Notes: generated from the letters alone by a model not told the origin. A stretch of 64,000 nt of DNA from Anabaena catenula FACHB-362 (GCF_014698735.1 NZ_JACJTQ010000021.1:40900-104899), one strand, 5' to 3'; numbered from the stretch's first letter, positions 49,571 through 60,541 are shown. Made by a program: numbers and translations.

Positions 49571-51769
49571 TTACCATTGTGAGGACAAAACTTGATAATT
49601 TTTGCTAGTAATTTCTACAGAGATAGGTACTAATTGCACAGCACAAGCTTTTAATTCTGGTTGTAAAGAATCTGGGCAAGCTTCTGAGTGAGTCAGTGCA
49701 TTAGCTTCAGCATCATCTGCCCAAAGCTTACCCCAGTGCATGGGGACAAAAACAGTACCTGGAGAAATAGCTTTTGTAACTTTAGCAGGAAACTTAGTTA
49801 TACCACGGCGCGATCGCACTTCCAACCACTGATTATCACTAATTCCCAACGTCGCAGCATCGCGGGGATGAATTTCAATAAACGGTTGGGGATGCATTTG
49901 GCGAATTTTCTCAATTCTACCAGTGCGCGTTTGGGTGTGCCAATGTCCGTAAAGTCGCCCAGTAGTTAATACAAAAGGATAATTCTCATCAGGTGGTTCC
50001 GCGAGTCCTTTTGAATAATATGCCCCAAACTTAGCGCGTCCATCAGGAGTATGAAAGCGTAAATCAGTGTAAAGACGTTTCCCTGCGTCCTCGCGTCCGC
50101 GCATAAGAACGTCCTGTTTTCGGTGTGGCCATTGAGTGGGACCCTTTGTTTGTAAAACCTCATGACTCAAACCCGACATATCACAAGGACGCTGACGAGT
50201 TAATTGTACAAACTCCGCATACACTTCCGCCGAATTATTAAAAGCAAATTCCTTCTCAAAACCCAAACGTCTTCCTACTTCTGCAAAAATTTCCCAATCT
50301 GGTTTTGCTTCTCTTGGTGGTTGACGAAAAGCTGAACACAACGTTACTCTTCTTTCCGAATTAGTCATGATCCCAGTTTTTTCACCCCATTGTGCCGCAG
50401 GTAACAAAACATGAGCATAAGCTGATGTTTCCGTAGGGTAATAGGCATCTTGATAGATAGTAAAAGGAGATTTTAATAAAGCTTTTTTAGTGCGTTCTAA
50501 ATCTGGCATACTCACAGCGGGATTAGTTGCAGCTATCCACAATAAACCCACATTTCCAGATTCCAAACCAGTAATCATATCCCAAGCAGTTAAACCAGGA
50601 ACAGGTGAAATTTTACCTCTTTCTAAACCCCAAAAATCTTCAACTTCTGCCCGATGTTGTTCATTTTTTACCAGACGATATCCCGGTAACAAATGCGCCA
50701 AACCTCCCGCTTCCCTTCCTCCCATAGCATTAGGTTGACCAGTGAGAGAAAAAGGCCCCGCACCTGGTTTACCGATTTGTCCCGTCATTAAATGTAAATT
50801 AATAATAGTTCTAACTTTAGCCGTACCTTCTGAAGATTGATTGACACCCATTGACCATAAAGAAAGTACCGATTTCGATTTTCCCCAATATTTAGCAGCC
50901 GTTTCTAAATCTTCAATACTAATACCACATCGACTAGCTACCACATCCGGCGAATAATGGCGAATTACTTCGGCATAAGCTGGAAAATTGCTTGTACACT
51001 CATCCATGAATAATGTATCAATGTAATTCCAGCGCATTAATAAATGAGCAATCCCATTCAACAAATCAATATCTGTACCAGGACGAATAGCTAAATGTAA
51101 ATCTGCTGCTTCTGCGGTAGGAGTGCGACGAGGATCGACCACAACCATTTTTACATGACGATTTTTTTTATGATATTTTGCTAATCGGTTAAAAATAATC
51201 GGGTGACATTCTGCTGTATTTGTGCCAATTAAAAAAGCACAATCAGTTAATTCCAAATCGTCATAACAACAAGGAGGTCCATCTGCACCAAAGCTTTGAA
51301 TATACCCAGCCACCGCACTAGACATACAAAGACGGGAATTAGCATCGAAATTATTAGTTCCTAAACAACCTTTAAGTAATTTTTGAGCAATATAATAATC
51401 TTCTGTTTGAAATTGTCCAGAACCATACATACAGATAGAATTTGTTTCTTGCTTCAAGCGCAATGTTTGCATCCGTTGGGTAATAATATCAAAAGCTTCA
51501 TTCCAACTGACACGACGAAATTCTTGATCTAAAGAATCGCGTATCATGGGATAATGCAATCTATTTTTATCTAAAGATTCAGCAATTGTTGCACCTTTAA
51601 CGCATACCATTCCTTGACTAGATGGATGTGATTTATCACCACGTACCCGCCAAGTTGGAGTTCCTTCACTATCTCGATTTGTGGCTTTTCCATGTTGTGC
51701 TGGTGGGGAAACTTCTAAACCGCAACCAACACCGCAATAAGGACAAAGTGTTTTTGTGAATTCATTCAT
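49571..51769 (-). CDS. narB: Ferredoxin-dependent nitrate reductase
   Basis: 732 residues, the size of cyanobacterial NarB, which reduces nitrate to nitrite with ferredoxin, using one [4Fe-4S] cluster and a molybdopterin guanine dinucleotide cofactor. The cluster ligands are Cys9, Cys12, Cys16 and about Cys56 ([20 protein letters not shown]). Mo-bis-MGD contacts include [30 protein letters not shown] and [22 protein letters not shown], with the C-terminal dinucleotide domain (about 600-715) reading [19 protein letters not shown]. Cys158-region SRLCMSSAV fits the Mo-ligand Cys. It follows nrtP by 122 bases holding a hairpin of spacer repeat. Expression is expected from the nirA promoter, NtcA-activated. 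Confidence 0.97.
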   Translation of the reverse strand: MNEFTKTLCPYCGVGCGLEVSPPAQHGKATNRDSEGTPTWRVRGDKSHPSSQGMVCVKGATIAESLDKNRLHYPMIRDSLDQEFRRVSWNEAFDIITQRMQTLRLKQETNSICMYGSGQFQTEDYYIAQKLLKGCLGTNNFDANSRLCMSSAVAGYIQSFGADGPPCCYDDLELTDCAFLIGTNTAECHPIIFNRLAKYHKKNRHVKMVVVDPRRTPTAEAADLHLAIRPGTDIDLLNGIAHLLMRWNYIDTLFMDECTSNFPAYAEVIRHYSPDVVASRCGISIEDLETAAKYWGKSKSVLSLWSMGVNQSSEGTAKVRTIINLHLMTGQIGKPGAGPFSLTGQPNAMGGREAGGLAHLLPGYRLVKNEQHRAEVEDFWGLERGKISPVPGLTAWDMITGLESGNVGLLWIAATNPAVSMPDLERTKKALLKSPFTIYQDAYYPTETSAYAHVLLPAAQWGEKTGIMTNSERRVTLCSAFRQPPREAKPDWEIFAEVGRRLGFEKEFAFNNSAEVYAEFVQLTRQRPCDMSGLSHEVLQTKGPTQWPHRKQDVLMRGREDAGKRLYTDLRFHTPDGRAKFGAYYSKGLAEPPDENYPFVLTTGRLYGHWHTQTRTGRIEKIRQMHPQPFIEIHPRDAATLGISDNQWLEVRSRRGITKFPAKVTKAISPGTVFVPMHWGKLWADDAEANALTHSEACPDSLQPELKACAVQLVPISVEITSKNYQVLSSQW

Positions 51770-51791
51770 GGTAGTTATATTTTTTTTATTT

Positions 51792-51885
51792 CACGCAGAG
51801 ACGCAGAGGTACAGAGAGAAGAGGAATGTGTGATTTTCAGGATGTTTTTACTTTCTTTGTCTTGTTACCTTTGCGCCTCTGCGTG
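51792..51885. repeat. Facing CACGCAGAG/CTCTGCGTG spacer repeats between narB and nrtP
   Basis: CACGCAGAG (51792-51800) and CTCTGCGTG (51877-51885) are exact complements, with further matching ACGCAGAGG and TTGCGCCTC. Together they can form a hairpin with a 76-base loop in the mRNA. The same family is at 23038-23177 and 57364-57392. Confidence 0.8.
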
Positions 51886-51891
51886 AGATAA

Positions 51892-53391
51892 TTATTCTTC
51901 GGTTATTAAAATCGGTTGATGATTAATTGTTTCTTCTTCAGTTTCATTATCAGATGCAAATGAATCTTTCGGTTCTTTGAGGAAGAATGCACACATAAAT
52001 GAGCAAATCATGGCGGCTATACCCATTGTGGCAAATAGGGTTGATGGGTCAGTTAAGCTGTATATTGTGAGATAAACTACGCCACCAAAGTTGCCGTAAG
52101 CGCCAACGTTTCCTGCTATTTGTCCAGTTGCTTCTTTTTTGATTAATGGGACTATTCCGTAAGTTGCACCACAACCTGCTTGAGCAAAGTAAGCAGCAAA
52201 CATTGTCGCAGCAATTGCTAAGGGGATAGGCCAATCTTTGTTAATGAAGTGCGCCATTAAATAGCCAAAAGCAATCCCAGCGGAAACAATTGTCATTGTC
52301 CATTTACGAGATTTTAATTTATCAGAAATTAAACCACCACTAGGACGAGAAACTAGGTTTAAGAAGGGATAGGTGGCGGCGATCATTCCGGCTACTACGT
52401 GTTCTAAACCAAAGGTTTTTTCAAAGAAGGAAGGTAGCATGGAAACGACTGCAAGTTCTGAACCAAAGTTGGTGATATAGGTAAATTCTAGTAATGCTAC
52501 TTGACCAAATTGATAACGTTGATTTGCAGGGTAGGTTTTTTGTCCAGTTAGTAATTCTTGATTAACTTGATATGCTTGATAACTTTGGTAAGCGAATAAT
52601 CCTGCTAACGCCAACCAAGCTATATACATTTGGCTGAGTGTAAGGAAGTGAATATTTTTTTGTTCTAAGCGCCAAGCTAATAAGCCTAATGCGAAAATTA
52701 ACCCGAAGTTAGAAACAATCATCGCCCAAAAGCTTTTAATCGATGTTACTTCTAAGGAGCCATTTTTCTTGGGTTTTTTGTAAACTTTACCAATGGGTGT
52801 ATCTTGAACGCTGTTGTAGTAGATTACGCCATAAATTCCGGCTATAATTCCTGTTAATGCAATTGTTAATCTCCAGTTAGAACCACCACCACCTAAAAAG
52901 CTGGTTGCAATTGCAATTGTTGGTAAAGCAAATTCTGCTCCAAATGCGCCAAAGTTACCCCAACCGCCATAAATACCTTGAGCAATTCCCATTTCTTTGG
53001 GAGGAAACCATTCGGCTACCATGCGGATACCAACAACGAATCCAGAACCGACTATTCCCATTAATAAGCGACTGATAACTAGTTGGTTAAAGTCTTGGGC
53101 TAATGCTGTTGCTAAACAGGGAACAACAGCAAACATCAATAATATGGAATAGGTAATTCTGGGTCCAAATTTATCCAGTAACATCCCAATAATAATTCGG
53201 GCTGGAATTGTTAAAGCTAAATTACAGATACCTAAAGTTTTAATTTGTTCAGGTAATAAATTTAATTCTTTACCAATTGTGGTAGCGAAAGGTGCAAAGT
53301 TAAACCAACAGACAAAGGTGAGAAAGAAAGCAAACCATGTCTGATGTAAAATTCGATAGCGTCCTTTTAATGAAAATAATCCTTTTAGCAT
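51892..53391 (-). CDS. nrtP: NarK/NrtP-type nitrate/nitrite MFS transporter
   Basis: 499 residues with 12 predicted membrane helices. The NarK/NrtP-type signatures are present: GGWGNFGAFGAEFALP in helix 5 and GNVGAYGNFGGVVYLTIYS in helix 11, and VGIRMVAEWFPPKEMGIAQGIYGG in helix 4 with the conserved Arg that binds nitrate. The C-terminus has a polar Glu/Asn tail (ETEEETINHQPILITEE). It is the major facilitator transporter (also called NapA/NrtP) known for nitrate/nitrite uptake. It lies between nrtD and narB, an unusual addition to an NrtABCD-type cluster, and must share their transcript. Confidence 0.95.
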   Translation of the reverse strand: MLKGLFSLKGRYRILHQTWFAFFLTFVCWFNFAPFATTIGKELNLLPEQIKTLGICNLALTIPARIIIGMLLDKFGPRITYSILLMFAVVPCLATALAQDFNQLVISRLLMGIVGSGFVVGIRMVAEWFPPKEMGIAQGIYGGWGNFGAFGAEFALPTIAIATSFLGGGGSNWRLTIALTGIIAGIYGVIYYNSVQDTPIGKVYKKPKKNGSLEVTSIKSFWAMIVSNFGLIFALGLLAWRLEQKNIHFLTLSQMYIAWLALAGLFAYQSYQAYQVNQELLTGQKTYPANQRYQFGQVALLEFTYITNFGSELAVVSMLPSFFEKTFGLEHVVAGMIAATYPFLNLVSRPSGGLISDKLKSRKWTMTIVSAGIAFGYLMAHFINKDWPIPLAIAATMFAAYFAQAGCGATYGIVPLIKKEATGQIAGNVGAYGNFGGVVYLTIYSLTDPSTLFATMGIAAMICSFMCAFFLKEPKDSFASDNETEEETINHQPILITEE

Positions 53392-53507
53392 TTAAAGTTT
53401 CCTGTTGATTTAAAATAGCTTGCGTAGCCATACTTATTTATGGAGATAGGAAATGGGGAAGAATTACCTGTTTCCTGTGGCTTTTTTCCAATTACGAATT
53501 ATGCCAA

Positions 53508-54353
53508 TTACTCATCAACATGAGCGCAGCGACGATAGAGAAAATCTAGGGCGTAGTTTCGCAGATTGTAATATTCTGGGTTTTCCATGATGCGGCGACG
53601 GTTGCGAGGACGAGAGAAGGGTATTTCTAAGACTTCGCCAATATTTGCCGCAGGGCCGTTTGTCATCATGACTAATTTATCTGCTAAGAAAAGTGCTTCA
53701 TCAATGTCATGGGTAATCATTAAAACTGTGACTTGATGTTCTGACCAAATTTGCAGTAGTTCTTCCTGTAATTCTTCTTTGGTGATAGCATCTAAAGCGC
53801 CGAAGGGTTCATCTAAAATGAGGAGTTGGGGACGGATGGCTAAAGCACGAGCGATCGCTACTCGTTGTTTCATCCCTCCAGAAATTTGACCGGGTTTCTT
53901 TTCGGCTGCTTCTGTTAGTCCTACCATTGCTAAATGTTCTCTGACTATTGCCCGCTTTTCAGCTTGGCTTTTTCTGGGAAATACGGCATCAACAGCTAGG
54001 TAAACGTTATCAAAAACATTCAACCAAGGTAGTAAACAATAGTTTTGAAATACCATCATTCGGTCTGGCCCTGGTTCGGTGATGGGTTGACCTTGTAACC
54101 AGACAACACCGTTGGTAGGTTTATTAAACCCAGAAACCATGTTGAGGAGTGTTGATTTTCCACAGCCGGAATGTCCAATCAAACAAATAAATTCACCTTC
54201 ACGTACTTTCAGGTTAATGTCATCTAGTACGGTGTAAGGTCCTTCGGACGTGGGGTAAATTTTATTAACACCTTCAATTACTAGAAAGTCTTCTTTTTTC
54301 TGAGTTTGTAATTGTTGGCTTTGGGTTTTGTGATTAAAGTTTATTGTGGTCAT
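53508..54353 (-). CDS. nrtD: Nitrate ABC transporter ATP-binding protein NrtD
   Basis: 281 residues. Walker A is [13 protein letters not shown], the Q loop MVFQNYCLLPW, the signature [18 protein letters not shown], and Walker [14 protein letters not shown], followed by the His switch MITHDIDEA. It is the short ATPase of the NrtCD pair, with high similarity to NrtC's ATPase half ([13 protein letters not shown]...). It carries an N-terminal Gln/Lys leader. It energises nitrate uptake across the inner membrane with NrtA, NrtB and NrtC. There are 77 bases after nrtC, which contain a strong hairpin. Confidence 0.96.
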   Translation of the reverse strand: MTTINFNHKTQSQQLQTQKKEDFLVIEGVNKIYPTSEGPYTVLDDINLKVREGEFICLIGHSGCGKSTLLNMVSGFNKPTNGVVWLQGQPITEPGPDRMMVFQNYCLLPWLNVFDNVYLAVDAVFPRKSQAEKRAIVREHLAMVGLTEAAEKKPGQISGGMKQRVAIARALAIRPQLLILDEPFGALDAITKEELQEELLQIWSEHQVTVLMITHDIDEALFLADKLVMMTNGPAANIGEVLEIPFSRPRNRRRIMENPEYYNLRNYALDFLYRRCAHVDE

Positions 54354-54408
54354 GATGATATATTCCTAAATTATTACAATTCATTATTATGGGCGAACGA
54401 GCGAACGA

Positions 54409-54427
54409 GGGCGGGGAGACCCCGCCC
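54409..54427. other. Strong GC hairpin between nrtC and nrtD
   Basis: GGGCGGGG (54409-54416) and CCCCGCCC (54420-54427) form a perfect 8-bp stem with a 3-base AGA loop. There is no T-run on either strand, so it is more likely an mRNA processing/stability hairpin, or the tip of a repeat, than a terminator. Confidence 0.7.
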
Positions 54428-54430
54428 CTA

Positions 54431-56404
54431 CTAAATAAATACTTCTTCAACTCGAAGTTGACGTTTGATTTCCAAACTTTTTAGATACTCTATTGGTTCT
54501 GAAGGATTAAAAACTTTGCCATCAAATAATTGAATGGGTTCTTCCCGTCCAATATCTAAAATGCCTCTTTCTCTTGCGGCTGCACCAAATATATCTGGAC
54601 GACAAACTCTATCAATTACTTCTACCCAGTTTTTGGGGAAAGCTACTAAACCCCAACGGGCTAGTTGGGTTAAAATCCATAGCATTTCGTTACGGTCGGG
54701 ATAGTTAGCTTTATTGAAATAAAACTGATGGGAAGTTTGGGTTTGTTGATGATGATTATGCTTGTAAGCATCTATTAAACCTGGACGAAGATGGAGAGAA
54801 TTGCTACCAAGATAGTCAGGTTGAGAAATTAAGGTGAGAACTTCTTCCCGGTTGCGAATATCGTCGCAGTATTCACAAGCTGCTAATAGGGCTTTTACTA
54901 AAGCTAAATGTGTTTGGGGATTTTCCTGCGCCCAATCTTCTCGTACTCCTAATACTTTGTCTGGATGTCCATTCCAAAGTTCTGATGTGATAGCGGTGAT
55001 AAAACCCACATTTTGATCAACTGCGTGAGAATTCCAAGGTTCACCAACACAGTAACCATCAATTTTCCCGTCTTGGAGGGCGGTTAGCATCTCTTCTGGT
55101 GGAATTACCATCAAACTGACATCTACATCAGGTTGAATTCCAGACTCTGCTAACCAATAGCGCAATAACAGGTTTTGCATGGATGCAGGATGGACAATTC
55201 CCAAGGTGTGGGTTTTGTCTAAGTCAGCGTTGATGGTAGTTTGAAAGTCTGCTAGGTTTTTGACCCCAGCGTTGAGTAGTTCTTTGCTGAAAGTGATGGC
55301 GCTACCATTGCGGGAGAGGGTCATGGCTGTGACCATTGACACCGCATTTTTACCTCCTGCACCTAAAGTCATGGCTAGGGGCATACCTGCTACCATTTGA
55401 GCAGCATCAAGTTTGCTAGTTGCTACACCTTTGGCTATGTCTTTCCAGCTAGTTTCAGGGTTGAGGTTGACTTCTAAACCGTATTCAGCAAAGAAACCTT
55501 TTTCTTTGGCGACTATTAAAGGCGCGGCTTGAGTGAGGGGAATATAGCCAATTTCTAAATGAACTTTTTCTAAGTTGTTGTTAGAAATAATTGCTGGTGC
55601 TGTGGGTTGTTTTTGACGTTTTTTCGCTTGTTTTTGTTGGTTGAGAAAGTAGATTATTTGATTCCGTAAGTCGTAATAACAGGGATTGTTAACTACTTCC
55701 AAACGCTGACGAGGACGGGGGATAGGAACTTCGAGAATTTGCCCAATGTGTGCTTCTGGTCCATTGGTAAGCATAACGATGCGATCGCTCAACAATAAAG
55801 CCTCATCGACATCATGTGTCACCATCACACAGGTAATTCTGTGTTCATTACAGATTTGCATTAATTGTGCTTGTAAATTGCCCCTTGTCAAAGCATCCAA
55901 AGCGCCAAAAGGCTCATCTAGCAACAACAACTTCGGACGGGTAGCTAAAGCACGAGCGATCGCCACTCGCTGTTTCATTCCCCCTGATAATTCACTAGGA
56001 CGTTTGTTAGCTGCACGTCGCAACCCCACCATATCAATATGTTCTTCTATGATTCCTCGACGTTCTCCTTTAGGTAGATTTTGATAGACTTCATCCACAG
56101 CTAAAGCGATATTTTCTCGAACAGTTAACCAAGGAAGTAAAGAGTAATTTTGAAAAACTACCATTCTATCGGGACCAGGTTCTCTCACTTCCCGACCTTC
56201 CAACGTCACACCACCAATACTGGCTCGATCTAAACCAGCGATAATATTAAGTAAAGTGGACTTACCACAACCAGAATGTCCTATTAAAGAAACAAATTCA
56301 CCTTCAGAAATTTTCAATTCAATATTTTTTAAGGCGATATATTTACCACCATCGGGGAGGTTAAATATTCGGTCTACATGGTCAATTTCTAAAAAAGTCT
56401 TCAT
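54431..56404 (-). CDS. nrtC: Nitrate ABC transporter ATPase NrtC with fused NrtA-like domain
   Basis: 657 residues. The ATPase half (about 1-260) has [57 protein letters not shown] and [14 protein letters not shown] linker leads to a second half (about 275-657) similar to NrtA ([59 protein letters not shown]), the regulatory domain known from cyanobacterial NrtC that mediates nitrogen control of uptake. I chose ATG 56404 ([16 protein letters not shown]); a 13-residue in-frame extension would be translation of the GGGAACA repeat. It lies 53 bases after nrtB. Confidence 0.96.
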   Translation of the reverse strand: MKTFLEIDHVDRIFNLPDGGKYIALKNIELKISEGEFVSLIGHSGCGKSTLLNIIAGLDRASIGGVTLEGREVREPGPDRMVVFQNYSLLPWLTVRENIALAVDEVYQNLPKGERRGIIEEHIDMVGLRRAANKRPSELSGGMKQRVAIARALATRPKLLLLDEPFGALDALTRGNLQAQLMQICNEHRITCVMVTHDVDEALLLSDRIVMLTNGPEAHIGQILEVPIPRPRQRLEVVNNPCYYDLRNQIIYFLNQQKQAKKRQKQPTAPAIISNNNLEKVHLEIGYIPLTQAAPLIVAKEKGFFAEYGLEVNLNPETSWKDIAKGVATSKLDAAQMVAGMPLAMTLGAGGKNAVSMVTAMTLSRNGSAITFSKELLNAGVKNLADFQTTINADLDKTHTLGIVHPASMQNLLLRYWLAESGIQPDVDVSLMVIPPEEMLTALQDGKIDGYCVGEPWNSHAVDQNVGFITAITSELWNGHPDKVLGVREDWAQENPQTHLALVKALLAACEYCDDIRNREEVLTLISQPDYLGSNSLHLRPGLIDAYKHNHHQQTQTSHQFYFNKANYPDRNEMLWILTQLARWGLVAFPKNWVEVIDRVCRPDIFGAAARERGILDIGREEPIQLFDGKVFNPSEPIEYLKSLEIKRQLRVEEVFI

Positions 56405-56436
56405 AGGGAACAGGGAATAGGGAACAGGGAACAGGT
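56404..56436. repeat. GGGAACA/GGGAATA heptamer repeat at the nrtC start
   Basis: About four heptamers abut the ATG of nrtC and cover the site where its ribosome site would be. No Shine-Dalgarno is seen there, so nrtC may depend on translational coupling from nrtB. Confidence 0.75.
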
Positions 56437-56457
56437 AATTCAAATAATTACGACGAA

Positions 56458-57300
56458 TTATTTTTGTTCTGTAGTTACAACCTTTTGGGCAACAAAAGCC
56501 ACCATTCTATCTAAAACTAATCCCACCAAACCGACATATACCAAAGCGATAATAATCTCACTCATATTGGTTTCTGTAGTCGTGTTATAGGCATCCCAAA
56601 TAAAGGAACCAATACCCACACCACCAACTAACATTTCTGCTGCGACAATTGCCAACCAAGATAAACCGATGCCAATTCTCAAACCCGTGAAAATATAAGG
56701 AACAGTTGCCGGAAACACTATTTTCAAGAAATAATTTTCCTTACGCAAACGCAAAACACGAGCCACATTTACATAATCTTGGGGAATATTCTGCACACCC
56801 ACAGTTGTATTAATCACAATCGGCCAAATCGAAGTAATGAAAATTACGAAAATTGCCGAAGGATTAGCTTGCTGAAACGCAGCGAGAGAAATAGGCAACC
56901 AAGCTAAAGGCGGGATAGTTCTTAATACCTGAAAAATTGGGTCTACAGCATTATACAGAAAAGTATTAGAGCCAATTAATATTCCTAAAGCAACCCCGAC
57001 AACTGCTGCTAGAGAGAAACCTAAAGCAACCCGTCCTAAACTGGTCAATATCTGCCAACCTAAACCTTTATCACTGTCACCATTATCAAAAAAAGGATGA
57101 ATAACAAAAGGGTCCCAAGTTTCACGAATTGTTTCTATCGGACCAGGTAATTGAAAATTAGGAATTAAACAAAGTAATTCCCACAACACCAGAAAAATAA
57201 CCAATCCAAACAGCGGTGGTAGAACCTTATTGATCAAAAACTTATTAATTACCTTTTGCTGTTTACTACTAATTCTACGACTTCCAACAATAGCAGCCAT
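56458..57300 (-). CDS. nrtB: Nitrate ABC transporter permease NrtB
   Basis: 280 residues with about six membrane helices. The BPD permease EAA-type loop is present in [55 protein letters not shown], before the last helices. [17 protein letters not shown] is the family's characteristic mid-region. It forms the membrane channel of the nitrate/nitrite importer together with NrtA, NrtC and NrtD. The 155-base gap from nrtA contains two spacer repeats, and nrtC starts 53 bases downstream. Confidence 0.96.
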   Translation of the reverse strand: MAAIVGSRRISSKQQKVINKFLINKVLPPLFGLVIFLVLWELLCLIPNFQLPGPIETIRETWDPFVIHPFFDNGDSDKGLGWQILTSLGRVALGFSLAAVVGVALGILIGSNTFLYNAVDPIFQVLRTIPPLAWLPISLAAFQQANPSAIFVIFITSIWPIVINTTVGVQNIPQDYVNVARVLRLRKENYFLKIVFPATVPYIFTGLRIGIGLSWLAIVAAEMLVGGVGIGSFIWDAYNTTTETNMSEIIIALVYVGLVGLVLDRMVAFVAQKVVTTEQK

Positions 57301-57363
57301 TTATTTCTCCTGCAAAGCTTAATAAAAATGATTACACAACAATTAATCTCTTTTCTTTCTCTT

Positions 57364-57449
57364 CTCTGTGTCTCTGCGTCTCTGCGTGAGACTCAAAAAT
57401 CCAATTAATCTAGTAGATATTGTTGGGTTGCGCTTTCGCTTAACCCAAC
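57364..57449. repeat. Spacer repeat and hairpin between nrtA and nrtB
   Basis: Bases 57364-57392 are one CTCTGTGTCTCTGCG-type arm of the repeat at 51792. GTTGGGTT (57422-57429) pairs with AACCCAAC (57442-57449) in a stem of eight with a 12-base loop, seven bases from the nrtA stop. No T-run follows, so it may protect the 3' end of the nrtA message rather than terminate. Confidence 0.7.
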
Positions 57450-57455
57450 CTACAA

Positions 57456-58781
57456 TTACACCTTCTTAATTTGCAAACTCTTTAAATATTCTTCCGGTTT
57501 TTCAGGATCAAATTTCACACCATCAAAAAATGTTTCCACACCACGAGAAGAACTGGCTGGAATTTCCGCAGCAGCTACACCCAAAGCCTTAGCAGCTTCT
57601 TTCCATAAGTCTTCTCTATTTACCTGATCAACAATTTCCTTCACTTTCGTATCTTTAGGTAAATAACCCCAACGAATTTCTTCAGTTAAAAACCAAGTAT
57701 CATGACTCTTATAGGGATAAGAAGCATTATCAGCCCAATACTTCATCCGATATGCAAAGTTTTGCTCCTTGCGTCCATCACCATAGTCAATATTACCTTT
57801 AGCTCGTTCTAAAATATCAGCCACAGCAACATTAAAGTATTTTCTATCAGCGCAGATTTTACACATTTCTTCTTTATTTTCTGGCTGATCACACCATTGT
57901 TGTGCTTCCATAATTGCCATCAATATTGCTTGTGTCGCATTCGGATTTTTATCAACCCAATCTTTACGCATAGCAAAGGCTTTCTCTGGATGATCATTCC
58001 ATAATTCACCTGTAGATAAAGCGGTATAACCTAATTTTTGGCTGACTAATTGAGCGTTCCAAGGTTCTCCTACACAAAAAGCATCAACAGTCCCAACTTT
58101 CATATTGGCTACCATTTGTGGTGGTGGTACTGCTTCCAAAATGACATCTTGATCAGGATTAATACCGCCAGCAGCTAACCAATAGCGCATCCATAAATCG
58201 TGAGTACCACCGGGGAAAGTCATGGCAACTTTGATGGATTTTTTATCTGCTTTGGCTTTATTTACTGATTCTTTCAGTGATTTACTTTGTAAACCAACTT
58301 TCAACTCTTTGAATTTTTCAGCAACTGAAATCGCTTGACCATTGATATTTAATCGCGCCAATAGATACATTGGCACTTTATCATTCATGGTGAGAAGATA
58401 GGGCATGGGTGTAAGAATGTGTGCGCCATCAATACCACCACCAGATGAGCCAATTTTTAAGTTATCACGAGTGACTGGCCAGGATTTTTGTTTACTGACT
58501 TCAACATCAGTCATGCCATATTTAGCAAAGAAACCTTTTTCTTTAGCAATAATTAAAGGTGCGGAATCTGTTAAAGCAATAAATCCTAATTTGGCTGTGG
58601 TTGTTTCTACTTTTGGGGCATTGCTAACTGTGGAATTGTTAGCCAGTTTAGCAGTGGAAGAAGCAGCAGTATCTGTTGTTGCTGACTTAGAGTTACTAGA
58701 TGAACAACCGTGTACCAAGATAGAAGTTGCTGCTGCTACACTTGAGGTAATAATAAATTTTCTGCGAGAAATATTGCTCAT
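57456..58781 (-). CDS. nrtA: Nitrate-binding lipoprotein NrtA
   Basis: 441 residues. The N-terminus has a twin-arginine SRRKFI motif and a lipobox ILVHGC (Cys about 26), so it is anchored to the periplasmic face of the membrane. A Ser/Thr-rich spacer follows. The two-lobed binding domain has [62 protein letters not shown] and RWGYLPKDTKVKEIVDQVNRED, typical of NrtA, which binds nitrate and nitrite and delivers them to NrtB. It lies 61 bases after nirA, the usual gene order nirA-nrtABCD. It is expected to be the most abundant component. Confidence 0.96.
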   Translation of the reverse strand: MSNISRRKFIITSSVAAATSILVHGCSSSNSKSATTDTAASSTAKLANNSTVSNAPKVETTTAKLGFIALTDSAPLIIAKEKGFFAKYGMTDVEVSKQKSWPVTRDNLKIGSSGGGIDGAHILTPMPYLLTMNDKVPMYLLARLNINGQAISVAEKFKELKVGLQSKSLKESVNKAKADKKSIKVAMTFPGGTHDLWMRYWLAAGGINPDQDVILEAVPPPQMVANMKVGTVDAFCVGEPWNAQLVSQKLGYTALSTGELWNDHPEKAFAMRKDWVDKNPNATQAILMAIMEAQQWCDQPENKEEMCKICADRKYFNVAVADILERAKGNIDYGDGRKEQNFAYRMKYWADNASYPYKSHDTWFLTEEIRWGYLPKDTKVKEIVDQVNREDLWKEAAKALGVAAAEIPASSSRGVETFFDGVKFDPEKPEEYLKSLQIKKV

Positions 58782-58842
58782 TATAAACTCTTAGTCAGTT
58801 TTTATTTGGGTTTACGTTTATGTCTGGATTTTGGCGATTGAT

Positions 58843-60411
58843 TTAATGGGAAATTAAGGCTTCTTCCCGAACTTTTGCGCCGAAGTTTTGAATGAGTATT
58901 TCTCTTAACACGGGTTGTAAGTCTTCACAGGGAATACTTTTTTGTACACAAGTTCCTAAATGTGCATCTTTCCCAACTGTTCCACCCATGTAAATGTCTA
59001 CACCTTCCGTCATTTTGCCATTTTTACGCACTTTAGTTCCCATTAAGCCAATATCTGCTACTTGGGGTTGTCCGCAGGAATTAGGGCATCCAGTCCAATG
59101 AATTCGCACAGGACGAGATAAAGTTAATTCAGATTCCAATGATTTAATCATTGCTAAGGCGCGGTTTTTGGTTTCTATTAATGCAAAGTTGCAAAATTGT
59201 GCGCCTGTGCAAGATACTAATGATCGCATCAATAAACCAGGATTAACTGCAAATCTCTCTAATATCGCTTCGGTGAAAAATGTTGTTAAACTGGAATCGG
59301 TAATATTGGGGATAATGATATTTTGCTCTACGGTAAACCGGATCTCTCCACTTCCATAAACTTCGGCTAACCGGGCAATTTCAAACATATCATCAGCATA
59401 CAATCGCCCGACGGGAATATTTAAACCTGCATAGTTAAATCCAGGTTGTTTTTGTTTGTATATCCCCACGTGATCCCGTTTTTCCCAGTCAATTTCATCT
59501 TTAGCTGCTGCGGGTAATAATGATTTCCCAAAACGCTTTTCTACTTCATTTCGGAATTTTTCTATACCCCATTCATCAAGTAGCCACATTAACCGGGCTT
59601 TTTGTCTATTTGCACGTAAGCCATGATCTCGGAAAATCTCAACAATGACTTTGCATAATGATACGACTTCTGCGGGAGATACCCAAGCATTTAGAGGAAT
59701 AGCAGCTTCACAACGTTTTGCTGAAAATAAGCCGCCGACAAGGACGTTAAAACCGAATATTGGTAATTGATCTTCATTTCCCCAAAAAGCGGGAATAAAA
59801 GCTAAATCGTTAATTTCGGCGTGAACTGAATTATCCCTTCCGCCAGTAATTGCAATATTAAATTTACGGGGAAGATTGCTGAATTCTGGATTACCTTCAC
59901 CGTTGTTAGTGAGCATATCTTGGATTTGCTGCACCAATTCCCTGGTATCATAAAACTCATCTGCATCCAAACCCGCGACGGGATCACCTGTAATATTGCG
60001 GACGTTATCCATCCCTGATTGAATGGTGGTTAAGCCAACTTTGTGAAATTTATTAAAGATATCTGGGATATCTTCAATATTGATCCCGCGTAATTGTATA
60101 TTCTGTCTGGTGGTAATATCAGCGCTGCCATTTTCACCGTAACGCTGTACCACTTCTGCTAAAGCAGACATCTGATTGCTGGTGAGAATACCGTTAGGTA
60201 AACGCATCCGCATCATGAATTTACCGGGAGTCACTGGACGGAAGAATACACCCAACCATTTTAGGCGATGGTTAAGGTCGTTTTCGTCCATTGCTTCCCA
60301 ACCGATTTGGGCAAAATTTTCTATTTCGTTTTTAACTGCAAGTCCGTCTTTTTCAGCTTTGAATTTCTCGAATTTATTGAGTTTTTCGGTGGTAGTTGCT
60401 GTTTCTGTCAT
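58843..60411 (-). CDS. nirA: Ferredoxin-nitrite reductase
   Basis: 522 residues, the size of cyanobacterial NirA, which reduces nitrite to ammonium with six electrons from ferredoxin, using siroheme and a [4Fe-4S] cluster. The cluster/siroheme Cys residues are in LVSCTGAQFCNFALIE and HWTGCPNSCGQPQ, four in all. Earlier blocks (KFMMRMRLPNGILTSNQM, DITTRQNIQLRGI, FNVLVGGLFSAKRCEAAIPLNAW, FRDHGLRANRQKARLMWLL) match the nitrite/sulfite reductase half-domains. It is the first gene of the nitrate cluster, downstream of the NtcA-type promoter at 60542-60583. The leader is about 120-130 bases. Confidence 0.97.
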   Translation of the reverse strand: MTETATTTEKLNKFEKFKAEKDGLAVKNEIENFAQIGWEAMDENDLNHRLKWLGVFFRPVTPGKFMMRMRLPNGILTSNQMSALAEVVQRYGENGSADITTRQNIQLRGINIEDIPDIFNKFHKVGLTTIQSGMDNVRNITGDPVAGLDADEFYDTRELVQQIQDMLTNNGEGNPEFSNLPRKFNIAITGGRDNSVHAEINDLAFIPAFWGNEDQLPIFGFNVLVGGLFSAKRCEAAIPLNAWVSPAEVVSLCKVIVEIFRDHGLRANRQKARLMWLLDEWGIEKFRNEVEKRFGKSLLPAAAKDEIDWEKRDHVGIYKQKQPGFNYAGLNIPVGRLYADDMFEIARLAEVYGSGEIRFTVEQNIIIPNITDSSLTTFFTEAILERFAVNPGLLMRSLVSCTGAQFCNFALIETKNRALAMIKSLESELTLSRPVRIHWTGCPNSCGQPQVADIGLMGTKVRKNGKMTEGVDIYMGGTVGKDAHLGTCVQKSIPCEDLQPVLREILIQNFGAKVREEALISH

Positions 60412-60541
60412 GGGATTTTGTATTAGGAACAGGACTTAATTAACTGCTTATCCGTGTTCTTCTCGCTGATGTACTTGCCACTTTGGGGAAATAACTGATA
60501 GTAATTTCCTGGTTGGTAGTTGTAACAGTTGCGATGTTGTT

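Noticed and set aside
53392..53507. GTAGCCATAC as an NtcA site for a separate nrtP promoter
   Set aside because: The spacing between GTA and TAC is four bases instead of eight.
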